8,146 bases of DNA from JBDTRY01 sp039931435. GTDB lineage: Bacteria; Acidobacteriota; Thermoanaerobaculia; Gp7-AA8. A program made the translations under genes and the position numbers. Positions within the stretch are counted from its first letter, which is position 1, and each line of letters begins with the position of its first letter. The notes below the pieces were generated by a model. The model searched no databases, was not told the DNA's origin, and was given only the letters and a program-made list of their open reading frames with translations. Shown here in pieces: positions 1 through 5,828 of this stretch. The stretch covers positions 1 to 8,146 of the forward strand of contig JBDTRY010000178.1 of the NCBI GenBank assembly GCA_039931435.1, given 5' to 3'.

Positions 1-1
1 G

Positions 2-18
2 GCACGCCTCCGGCGTGC
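2..18. repeat. REP-family palindrome at the window's left edge
   Basis: The sequence reads GCACGCC-TCC-GGCGTGC, a perfect 7-bp stem with a 3-base loop. It has the same loop and nearly the same stem as the hairpins flanking the transposase gene at 208-224, 789-805 and 876-892, so it belongs to that repeat family. It is cut close to the window edge, so any larger cassette around it cannot be seen. Confidence 0.7.
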
Positions 19-29
19 ACTGTTTGCCC

Positions 30-43
30 GGACCTCGGGGTCC
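30..43. repeat. Short palindrome in the left repeat cluster
   Basis: GGACC-TCGG-GGTCC forms a 5-bp stem with a 4-base loop. It lies 11 bases after the previous palindrome, so the pair may be another two-hairpin cassette like the ones around the transposase, with a diverged second hairpin. There is no T-tract, so it is not a typical intrinsic terminator. Confidence 0.4.
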
Positions 44-124
44 AGGCATCGCCCTCAATTGTGCCGATCGCGGAGAAGTGCGGGACACACCCGAGCAGTT
101 CCCCCTGAACGCCGATGCGTTTCC

Positions 125-227
125 CCGCACGCCGGAGGCGTACCATACAATCCGAAGCGTTCCGCCGCACGCCGCAGGTGTTCCGTACATACCCGAGCCG
201 CTCCGCCGCACGCCGGAGGCGTGCCGG
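125..227. repeat. Degenerate tandem cluster of ~40-bp REP units
   Basis: Three units begin with CCGCACGCCG at 125, 165 and 206, a period of 40-41 bp. Each unit has a hairpin-forming part (GCACGCC-GGA-GGCGT or a decayed form of it) followed by a spacer with a recurring CCGAGC/CCGAAGC element before the next unit. A more diverged spacer copy with CACACCCGAGCAGTTCC lies at about 86-102, so the cluster probably extends back to about 62. The third unit keeps a perfect hairpin (208-224) and runs straight into the left double-hairpin cassette. No credible gene lies in 1-323; the open frames there are short, repeat-derived and unlike any protein I know. Confidence 0.65.
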
Positions 228-274
228 ACATTAGCCGGTGGTAAGCGCCGCAGGCGCGCCACCACCGGATCACG
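207..274. repeat. Left double-hairpin REP cassette (inverted copy of 826-893)
   Basis: Hairpin one is GCACGCC-GGA-GGCGTGC (208-224). After a 10-base linker, hairpin two spans 235-268: an 8-bp outer stem CCGGTGGT/ACCACCGG, an asymmetric internal loop, and an inner stem GCGCC-GCA-GGCGC. The reverse complement of 826-893 matches this block with 5 differences in 68 positions, and hairpin two (34 bp) is identical. Two of the five differences are a paired stem change. A hairpin with an internal bulge is typical of REP elements, the single-strand substrates of RAYT enzymes. It sits just downstream of the transposase gene. Confidence 0.85.
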
Positions 275-290
275 GACAATTGGCCGGATC

Positions 291-308
291 CGACCCCGGC
301 AGGGGTCG
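291..308 (-). terminator. Hairpin just past the transposase stop codon
   Basis: CGACCCC-GGCA-GGGGTCG gives a perfect 7-bp stem with a 4-base loop, beginning 15 bases beyond the stop of the minus-strand transposase gene. The position suits a transcript end, but there is no run of T after it on the minus strand. It may instead be an unrelated palindrome or an RNA 3'-end stabiliser. Confidence 0.35.
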
Positions 309-323
309 CGTAACGGAAACCCG

Positions 324-770
324 TCACCACAAATACCGTTCATCGTATTCGACCCCGTTCTTGACCAGGAAATCCCGATATTCCTCCTGAAACGTGCGCT
401 TCCTGTGATGCTCCTCCTGCGTTCGAATGTATTCGCGCACCGGCTCGATATCGTGCGCGCTGACTGTGAATGCGCCGTACCCTTCCTGCCAGGCAAATTT
501 CGAAATCCGCGCATGCTCATGCACCCAACGTGAAGAAACTTTCTTCACCTCTCGCAATACCTCCGCAAGACAATGCGTAGCCCCGAGTCCGAGAAGCAGA
601 TGAACGTGGTCGGCAGGTCCGCCAATCTGTTCGGCGATGCCATCGAGGGTTTTTACACAGCCGCCGAGGTGCCGATGGAGGTCGTCGCGAAAATCGCGCT
701 CGATGCAGGGGTACCGCTCTTTCGTGCTGAACACGATGTGGTAATGAAGGCTGAGATGGGTGGAGGGCAT
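324..770 (-). CDS. REP-associated tyrosine transposase (IS200-like, RAYT)
   Basis: This is a 148-residue single-domain HUH nuclease of the Y1 transposase family, which cuts and rejoins single-stranded DNA at hairpins through a 5'-phosphotyrosine link. Visible landmarks are the metal-binding HVH (residues 55-57, in DHVHLLL), the segment FAWQEGYGAFTVS (92-104) characteristic of this family, and the nucleophile Tyr114 in REYIRTQ followed by EEHH. The length matches complete family members and no frameshift is seen, so the gene looks intact. I chose the ATG at 770 because GGAGAGA lies 10 bases upstream and the domain begins directly after it (LSLHYHIVFSTK). The frame stays open to 869, but that stretch encodes only translated repeat. 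The inverted REP cassettes on both sides mark it as a RAYT with its own repeats rather than a free IS200 element; there is no accessory tnpB. Confidence 0.92.
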   Translation of the reverse strand: MPSTHLSLHYHIVFSTKERYPCIERDFRDDLHRHLGGCVKTLDGIAEQIGGPADHVHLLLGLGATHCLAEVLREVKKVSSRWVHEHARISKFAWQEGYGAFTVSAHDIEPVREYIRTQEEHHRKRTFQEEYRDFLVKNGVEYDERYLW

Positions 771-782
771 CGTTTGAATCTC

Positions 783-806
783 TCTCCGGCACCCCTCCGG
801 GGTGCG
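783..806. repeat. REP hairpin next to the transposase start (direct copy 1)
   Basis: A 24-base block containing the perfect hairpin GCACCCC-TCC-GGGGTGC (789-805) occurs exactly again at 870-893, 87 bp away in the same orientation. The TCTCC at its left end is, on the minus strand, part of the GGAGAGA ribosome binding site of the transposase gene, so the stem begins only one base from the site. Confidence 0.85.
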
Positions 807-825
807 CCATTGTTCTGGTGAACCT

Positions 826-893
826 CGTGGTCCGGTGGTGGCGCGCCTGCGGCGCTTACCACCGGCCAATCTCCGGCACCCCTCCGGGGTGCG
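826..893. repeat. Right double-hairpin REP cassette, with direct copy 2
   Basis: This is the inverted partner of 207-274. Hairpin two is at 832-865 (exact reverse complement of 235-268) and hairpin one at 876-892 (GCACCCC-TCC-GGGGTGC). The stem has C-G where the left cassette has G-C, so pairing is preserved. It lies upstream of the transposase gene and, with the left copy, bounds a segment of 687 bp. Confidence 0.85.
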
Positions 894-925
894 TTCCGCA
901 TCGCCTCGAGAGCAGGAGCGAACGC

Positions 926-1131
926 GAATCGTTCCCGAAATCGTTCTCGTGAATTGTTCTTTTGAATTGTTCTTTTGAATTGTTCTCGTGAATCTTTCTA
1001 ATTTAATCGTTCACGAGAATTAGTCACGTGAAGTTTTCTTATAAATCGTTTCAATGAAGCGTCTTGCAAATCAGTATTTTTAATTATCATTGCAAATCGT
1101 TATTGCAAATCGCTCTCTCGAATCGATCCCG
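926..1131. repeat. Degenerate 13-bp tandem repeat array, AT-rich
   Basis: About 16 consecutive units of 11-15 bp, mostly 13, follow a loose consensus GAATCGTTCTCGT. The units at 951, 964 and 977 are the best preserved (GAATTGTTCTTTT twice, then GAATTGTTCTCGT). Later units drift to AAATCGTTATTGC (1094) and AAATCGCTCTCTC (1107). Composition is far more AT-rich than the surroundings. A 13-bp period does not keep a reading frame, so the array is not protein coding. It lies between two divergent genes and could be an expanded non-coding repeat, a multi-site protein-binding array or easily melted DNA. I see no clear DnaA boxes. Confidence 0.7.
983..1019. repeat. Perfect 10-bp inverted repeat inside the 13-bp array
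   Basis: TTCTCGTGAA (983-992) and TTCACGAGAA (1010-1019) are exact reverse complements separated by 17 bases. The arms are built from the repeat consensus plus its complement, so one unit seems to carry inverted sequence. A CACGTG palindrome follows at 1025-1030. The arrangement could be an operator for a dimeric regulator, or a by-product of repeat evolution. Confidence 0.5.
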
Positions 1132-1245
1132 CCGGATCTTTGGCACCATCGCGCAGTGCCTCGCACCCTCCTATCGTCACCTCGGATCTGCCCGGCGTCG
1201 AGCTTTCTACGGCTCGTGGACCGCCCCGGATACTGTCCGCCTTCG

Positions 1246-1254
1246 TGCTATCGT
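1246..1254 (+). promoter_or_regulatory. Possible extended -10 element for the envelope operon
   Basis: TGCTATCGT matches the extended -10 pattern TGnTAnnnT. Ten bases separate the hexamer from the ATG at 1265, so transcription would start at or almost at the start codon. No good -35 box is seen at the usual distance, and no Shine-Dalgarno site precedes the ATG. I see nothing else assignable in 1132-1245. Confidence 0.35.
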
Positions 1255-1264
1255 TCCGCCTCGC

Positions 1265-1699
1265 ATGAAACCTGACGCAGACGGCGTGGCAGCGGCGATC
1301 TGGGTGATGGGCGCAGCGCTTCTGCTGTCCGTATTTCTACTGAGTGAAGAACAACCCGACCTTCGTCAGTGGACGCCTCCGGAGACGCCCGTGAGTCGGG
1401 TCGATCCCGAATACGCCATGCAGTGGAAGCTGCTCCAGCAGGCCCGGCCATTCATCCCCATCGGAGCCAGCTTCACGGTGCGCTCCCTGACAGGCGACAG
1501 CGAGACCAGCCTGCTCATGCTCTCGCAGGGAATCCTCCTTCGCCGCGATCCGCTGCCATGGTCGTACTTCGGAGCACCAAAGGGAGAAGGAGCGCGAGCG
1601 GAGTTTGTCATCGCTCAGAACCCGAGGATTTCCCATCAGTCAGACCTGAAGGAAATCGCCAGACTTCCGGCTGGCCGCATCTACAGGCGCCTGAAGTGA
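1265..1699 (+). CDS. Small single-pass membrane protein, first gene of envelope operon
   Basis: The product is 144 residues. Residues 7-27 form a hydrophobic N-terminal segment (AAAIWVMGAALLLSVFLL) that is likely a membrane anchor, and the rest is a soluble, probably periplasmic domain ending in LKEIARLPAGRIYRRLK. I do not recognise a named family. The C-terminal part resembles the short soluble domains that follow or accompany GT-C membrane glycosyltransferases, which is a similarity of pattern only. The frame is open upstream to an ATG at 1064, but that region is the 13-bp repeat and non-coding-looking sequence, so the ATG at 1265, just before the membrane segment, is preferred. Its TGA shares one base with the start of the next gene, which implies translational coupling and a joint role with that protein. 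Confidence 0.7.
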   Translation: MKPDADGVAAAIWVMGAALLLSVFLLSEEQPDLRQWTPPETPVSRVDPEYAMQWKLLQQARPFIPIGASFTVRSLTGDSETSLLMLSQGILLRRDPLPWSYFGAPKGEGARAEFVIAQNPRISHQSDLKEIARLPAGRIYRRLK

Positions 1700-3090
1700 T
1701 GGAGCCGCTCTCGTTCGTCCTCTCCCAACTGACCTTCGTTCTCTTCGGAGCACCAGCGGCCTTTCATCCTTCGATCCGTCCCATGGGTTGGCCTGCGCGG
1801 ATCGCGGCCAGCTTTGGTCTGGGAGCGATCGTCCTCACCCTCGAGGCCATGCTCTTCTCCCTCTGCGGTCTGCGCTGGGGCAACCGCACGCTGGCAATCC
1901 CTCTCGTTCTGATCGCGGCCATCATCTCGTGGCGACTGCGAAAGCATCCGGCAGAGCCTCGCCGGCCGCTCCGTCCGAATGTTCTGACCGGACTGCTGGC
2001 AGGATCTCTCATCGCCGTGACTCTGCTGCTGTTCGTTCACGCGCTCGTCATCGGCACCGCTACGTCGGTCGAGTTCGTCCTTTTCGAAGGAACGAAGGCG
2101 GTACGCTTCGCGGTGGCTAAGGGATTCGACGCGAATTTTCTCCGCTCGCCGTTTTCCGTTCACACGCACCCGGGCGCGCCGCCGCTCTTTCCGGCGACGC
2201 TCTCCTGGTTTGCGCTGGGAAGAGAAGAACCCATGTGGACGTGGGCGCCGCTCTCGGCGGCGATCTGGTTGATGGCCAGCATTCCGCTCGTGCTCGAACT
2301 GCTCAGGCGCGTTCTCCACGACACGGTGGCCTTGACGGCGACAGCATTCTGGACAGTAGCCATGGCCGCGGCCCTGACGCACGCGCATTCCGCCGGTACC
2401 GCCGACGCCTCCTGGCTGTTTTACGGTACGGTGGCCTTCGCAGCGCTCCTGACCGAACGGGGCTCGGGTGCTTCCACGCCGCTTGCAGCGGGAGCGCTGT
2501 CAGGTCTGGCGCTGACGAAGAGCGGCGGTGTGCTGTTTTCCCTGATTCTCGTCGCTGTCTTTGCCACGAGCACCTTCATCGTTTCCCGTAAAAGCCTCCA
2601 CCCTGCGTTCTCCAGATCCGTAGGGCGGCTGGCGATCGTCTTCACCGCGCCACTTTTCTCCGCGGGGCTGTGGGGAGTTTTTCTCATCGTCAACCACCTC
2701 GCGCTTCGCGACCCCTCGGCGGGCTCGTTCTCCTTATGGTCGTCGCGCTGGTGGGAGGCTGTCGCTGGCAGCGAAACTGCGGCGCTTCATGCCGGCACGT
2801 GGGGACTGGCGTTCATCATTCCGGCCACTGTGATCCTTCTCAGCGTCCGTCACTGGAACGGATGGATGCTGGCCGGCGTGATCTTCGTCAGTGCAGCGAT
2901 GGCCATTGCCTCGATCACCTACATGAAAGAATGGACGGACCCGACGGATTTGATAGCCACGACGTTTCCTCATCTCATGCAATGGCCCCTTTCGATCCTG
3001 ATCATCACAGCCGGTTTCGCACAGAGGCGTGACCATGAATTGTTCGCCACCGACACGAGTGAGAAGCCTGCACGTTTCCAACAGAGCTGA
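1699..3090 (+). CDS. Polytopic membrane protein, probable GT-C (GT39-like) glycosyltransferase
   Basis: The product is 463 residues with roughly ten hydrophobic segments. Family-like landmarks are an acidic residue in the first large outer loop (FEGTKAVRFAVAKG, Glu130 and Lys133), then HPGAPPLFPATL (157-168), GTADASWLFYG (233-243), ALSGLALTKSGG (266-277) and TDPTDLIATTFPHLMQWP (413-430). This order matches membrane glycosyltransferases that move sugars from polyprenyl-phosphate donors to acceptors outside the cytoplasm; the family's usual Asp appears here as Glu. That makes the enzymatic role likely but not proven. The ATG at 1699 overlaps the previous stop by one base; an upstream in-frame ATG at 1369 lies inside the preceding gene and is rejected. 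The next gene starts 18 bp later in the same direction. Confidence 0.65.
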   Translation: MEPLSFVLSQLTFVLFGAPAAFHPSIRPMGWPARIAASFGLGAIVLTLEAMLFSLCGLRWGNRTLAIPLVLIAAIISWRLRKHPAEPRRPLRPNVLTGLLAGSLIAVTLLLFVHALVIGTATSVEFVLFEGTKAVRFAVAKGFDANFLRSPFSVHTHPGAPPLFPATLSWFALGREEPMWTWAPLSAAIWLMASIPLVLELLRRVLHDTVALTATAFWTVAMAAALTHAHSAGTADASWLFYGTVAFAALLTERGSGASTPLAAGALSGLALTKSGGVLFSLILVAVFATSTFIVSRKSLHPAFSRSVGRLAIVFTAPLFSAGLWGVFLIVNHLALRDPSAGSFSLWSSRWWEAVAGSETAALHAGTWGLAFIIPATVILLSVRHWNGWMLAGVIFVSAAMAIASITYMKEWTDPTDLIATTFPHLMQWPLSILIITAGFAQRRDHELFATDTSEKPARFQQS

Positions 3091-3108
3091 CCGTATCGAA
3101 CTGACTCC

Positions 3109-5490
3109 ATGATTGCCGGAGTCTTCACCGTCGCTCTCTACGTCCTGGTCGCCGCGGGATGCATCTGGCTGGCCGGTCGTTTCGTGAACACCGTCTCCCG
3201 GAAGGCTGCGATTGTTCTCGTTCTCGTTCCCATGGCATTCACAGGTCGGGCGCTTTTCACGGGGGCGGTTTACGCACCAATCGATCTTCTCTACGACGCT
3301 CCTCCGTTCCAGGGCATGCGGCACACGCTCGGTGTTCCGCCCACACAGAATCCGATGCTCTCTGATGTCTATTGCCTGACGATTCCCTGGATCGCCGCTG
3401 TTCGCCAGGCCTACGGAGAGGGCCGGCTTCCTCTGTGGAATCCTTCGATGCTTGCAGGCGACATCCTGGCCGCGGGTGCCCAGCCCACGCCGTATCACCC
3501 GCTGTTCCTCACCAGCTTTCTTCTCCCTCTTGCCAACAGCATCACCTACCTTGCCACGCTGACACTTTTCCTGACCGGGCTGATGGCGTTCCTCTTCCTG
3601 CGCGAATTGGAATTGAGCGAAGAAGCAGCCATGGCCGGAGCAGCGGGGTGGGCATTCTGCACATGCATGGTCTTCTGGCTGGAGTGGCCGGTGACCAGTA
3701 CGATGCTCTGGGCACCGCTGGCGTTCCTCGCAGTCCGGCGGTGCGTTCGCAATCCGGGAAGAGGAGGACTCTGGCTTCTGACGGTGTCGTTCGTCATGAC
3801 CATCCTCAGCGGCCACCCCGAGAGCTCTTTGCACATCGTAAGCGGCTGCGGCGTGGTCCTTCTGGCCGAGCTGGTCACGCAACCGGAGCGACGGGTCGTT
3901 CGCTCAGTGCTCCGCTGCGTGGCAGCGGGCCTGCTGGCCCTGCTGATCACCGCCTTCTATCTGCTGCCGATCGCCGAAGCCATTCCTCAGACGTTCGAGT
4001 ACTCATTTCGCCGTGCAGTGTATGTCTCGTCTCCGAACCGCTCGGCGAGTCCGGCATTGCTGCAGTCCCGCATCCTGCAGACGTTCGTTCCGTTTCTCTA
4101 CGGCTCTCCGCAAAGAGAGCTGGCGAAAAATCCTCCTCAACCGCACTTGCCCGATTCCGGATATCCGGGCTCGATTCTTTTTGCGCCGGCGATCTATGCA
4201 GTTTTTCGATGGCGAAGCCGCGATCGCGGACCGCTCATTCTTCTGGCGGCGTTGGGATTCATCTTCGGGCTCGAGGTTCCACCGACCGGCGACTTCCTGG
4301 CCAGACTTCCGCTTTTCGACGTGGCCATCAATACTCGAATGTCATTCATCGGTGCCTTTGCCTTCATCGCCCTGGCCGCGGCCGGCGTCGATCAGTGGAT
4401 GAAGGATAGAGACGACCGAACTCTGGCGCTGATCGCGGCCATCACCACCGCACTCCTGGCCGCTCTCACAGCCACGCAGGCACCGCTCATGACCAACCTG
4501 GGATTATCGAACGGCTTCATCTCCCGGTCCGCGACCGCGCTCATCGCCCCACCGCTGATCAGCGCAGCGATCTTTTTCTTCATGAAGCAGCGTCGCACTG
4601 CGGCCTGGCTTTTCCTGCTCCTGCTTATCGCCCAGAGAACGTGGGAGGAAGGTTCGCTGTATCCAACGCTTCCTCCGAGAGCGTTCTATCCGCCCGTGGC
4701 CGGATTCGACGCCCTGCCGAAGGGCGGACCGCCCTATCGCATTGCCGGGCTGGGGTACACGCTCATTCCCAATGGGGCAACCCTGTACGGGCTGGAAGAT
4801 GTCCGCGGATACACGGCCATGACGTTCGCCCCCCTGCAGGAAACCTTTCCGCTGTGGAGCTATCATCAGGACGTCTGGTTCAATCGCATCGACAATCTGG
4901 AACTTCCCTTCCTGTCGTTCCTGAACGTTCGCTATGCAGTCGAAGATCCGTCCGCTCCGGTACCGCGGTCCTGGAACGTCGTCGCTGACACGCCCCAGAT
5001 GCGGTTGCTGGAGAACCCCCTTGTTCTGCCGCGGGCGTTCGTGCCACGCCACGTCAGGATCAATGTGCCGCGCTCGAGTGAGGTCGGCGAGATGGCCCTG
5101 CAAAATGATTTCAGTGATCTGGGCTGGATCAGCCACCCAGGCGGCGGGCAGTCGCCGGGAACGCTGGAGAACGGGCCAGGTTCTGTGGCGTTAAAGCGGG
5201 TTGAGCCGGGCGATTTTTCCCTGAATGTACACATGGAGCGCCCGGGCTGGGTGATCGTATCGGAGAGTGCGTGGTGGGGATGGAAGGCCGTCAGCGATGG
5301 CAAACGCATTCCAATACGGTTCGCAAACCACGCCTTCGTCGGATTTCACCTCAACGAGGGCGACCATCTGGTGCGGCTGCGGTACCGTCCGCGTTCGTTC
5401 GAGGTTGGCGGGGTCGTTTCGTTATTGACCGTTCTGGCGATCGCAGGAACCGGGTGGGTCCTAAGAAGACGAGCCGATGGCCAGATCTGA
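3109..5490 (+). CDS. YfhO-family membrane protein
   Basis: The 793-residue product is of normal length for the YfhO family (Pfam YfhO). After an N-terminal membrane segment come the conserved outer-loop motifs APIDLLYDAPPF (Asp59), NPMLSDVYCLTIPW (Asp86) and GRLPLWNPSMLAGDILAAGAQ (105-125). About a dozen membrane helices follow to around residue 510. The C-terminal extracytoplasmic domain carries LLENPLVLPRAFV and the signature GWVIVSESAWWGWKAVSDGK, then RPRSFEVGGVVSLL leading into a final helix and an RRR end. In Firmicutes, YfhO homologues are GT-C enzymes that add sugars from undecaprenyl phosphate to teichoic acids. Here the acceptor is unknown; a lipid-linked or surface glycan is an inference from the GT-C neighbour 18 bp upstream. 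No strong Shine-Dalgarno site precedes the ATG. The last 30 bp overlap the 3' end of cutA on the other strand. Confidence 0.88.
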   Translation: MIAGVFTVALYVLVAAGCIWLAGRFVNTVSRKAAIVLVLVPMAFTGRALFTGAVYAPIDLLYDAPPFQGMRHTLGVPPTQNPMLSDVYCLTIPWIAAVRQAYGEGRLPLWNPSMLAGDILAAGAQPTPYHPLFLTSFLLPLANSITYLATLTLFLTGLMAFLFLRELELSEEAAMAGAAGWAFCTCMVFWLEWPVTSTMLWAPLAFLAVRRCVRNPGRGGLWLLTVSFVMTILSGHPESSLHIVSGCGVVLLAELVTQPERRVVRSVLRCVAAGLLALLITAFYLLPIAEAIPQTFEYSFRRAVYVSSPNRSASPALLQSRILQTFVPFLYGSPQRELAKNPPQPHLPDSGYPGSILFAPAIYAVFRWRSRDRGPLILLAALGFIFGLEVPPTGDFLARLPLFDVAINTRMSFIGAFAFIALAAAGVDQWMKDRDDRTLALIAAITTALLAALTATQAPLMTNLGLSNGFISRSATALIAPPLISAAIFFFMKQRRTAAWLFLLLLIAQRTWEEGSLYPTLPPRAFYPPVAGFDALPKGGPPYRIAGLGYTLIPNGATLYGLEDVRGYTAMTFAPLQETFPLWSYHQDVWFNRIDNLELPFLSFLNVRYAVEDPSAPVPRSWNVVADTPQMRLLENPLVLPRAFVPRHVRINVPRSSEVGEMALQNDFSDLGWISHPGGGQSPGTLENGPGSVALKRVEPGDFSLNVHMERPGWVIVSESAWWGWKAVSDGKRIPIRFANHAFVGFHLNEGDHLVRLRYRPRSFEVGGVVSLLTVLAIAGTGWVLRRRADGQI

Positions 5491-5820
5491 GGGCGAAGGC
5501 TCCTGGGAGCTTTCCGCCAGCCAGCGGCGGTACTCCTCCGGGATGCGTCCCAGCGGAATGACCACGAACTCGGGCAGCTCGTAGGGGTGGAGCTCGCGAA
5601 GTTTCTCTTCGAGTTCGTCGATTCGGTCGCCGATCGTCTTGATGACCAGCAACTGCTCCCCATCTTCTTCGACGCCCTCTTTCCAGCGGTAGATGGAGGT
5701 GACGCGGTCGATGATGTTCACGCAGGCGCAGAGACGGGACTCGACCAGTTCACGGGCCAGTGCCCGGGCATCGAACGAGGCGTTCACCGTAGTCAGGATA
5801 ATGATTCCGGTTGCGGCCAT
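5461..5820 (-). CDS. cutA: CutA divalent-cation tolerance protein
   Basis: The 119-residue product has the full set of CutA1 features: an N-terminal strand IIILTTV, the ARELVESRLCACVNI segment (Cys31, Cys33), SIYRWK (Trp46), LLVIKT (58-62) and LHPYELPEFVVIPL (77-90), ending in YRRWL. CutA proteins form very stable trimers in the cytoplasm. The name comes from copper tolerance in E. coli, but the molecular role is still debated. The core fold ends near residue 103; a tail of about 15 residues rich in Ser and Pro follows and is the part that overlaps the yfhO-like gene. It begins 8 bases after the stop of the secreted-protein gene with no Shine-Dalgarno site, so it is probably co-transcribed and translationally coupled. 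Confidence 0.95.
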   Translation of the reverse strand: MAATGIIILTTVNASFDARALARELVESRLCACVNIIDRVTSIYRWKEGVEEDGEQLLVIKTIGDRIDELEEKLRELHPYELPEFVVIPLGRIPEEYRRWLAESSQEPSPSDLAIGSSS

Positions 5821-5828
5821 TGGTTGAC

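Noticed and set aside
125..274. CRISPR array
   Set aside because: The 40-bp period reflects whole repeating units including the spacers; there are no unique spacers, the units are degenerate and no cas gene is present.
771..869. N-terminal extension of the transposase frame by 33 residues up to an ATG at 869
   Set aside because: It translates the REP cassette itself; a good ribosome binding site and the start of the domain both point to the ATG at 770. The same basic peptide appears in a plus-strand frame over the left cassette, showing it is repeat-derived.
926..1131. 13-bp array as a replication origin unwinding region
   Set aside because: The unit length and AT-richness recall oriC 13-mers, but I see no TTATCCACA-type DnaA boxes and no dnaA, dnaN, gidA or rep gene nearby.
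1064..1264. Upstream start for the first operon gene at 1064
   Set aside because: The extra 67 residues come from the tail of the 13-bp repeat and an intergenic stretch, and would bury the membrane anchor inside the protein.
3210..3232. Copy of the 13-bp repeat inside the yfhO-like gene
   Set aside because: GTTCTCGTTCTCGTTCC looks similar but simply encodes VLVLVP of a membrane helix; likely coincidence.
5496..5513. Intrinsic terminator after the yfhO-like gene
   Set aside because: A 7-bp stem with a CTGG loop can be drawn, but it has a G-T pair, only three T bases after it, and lies inside cutA coding sequence.
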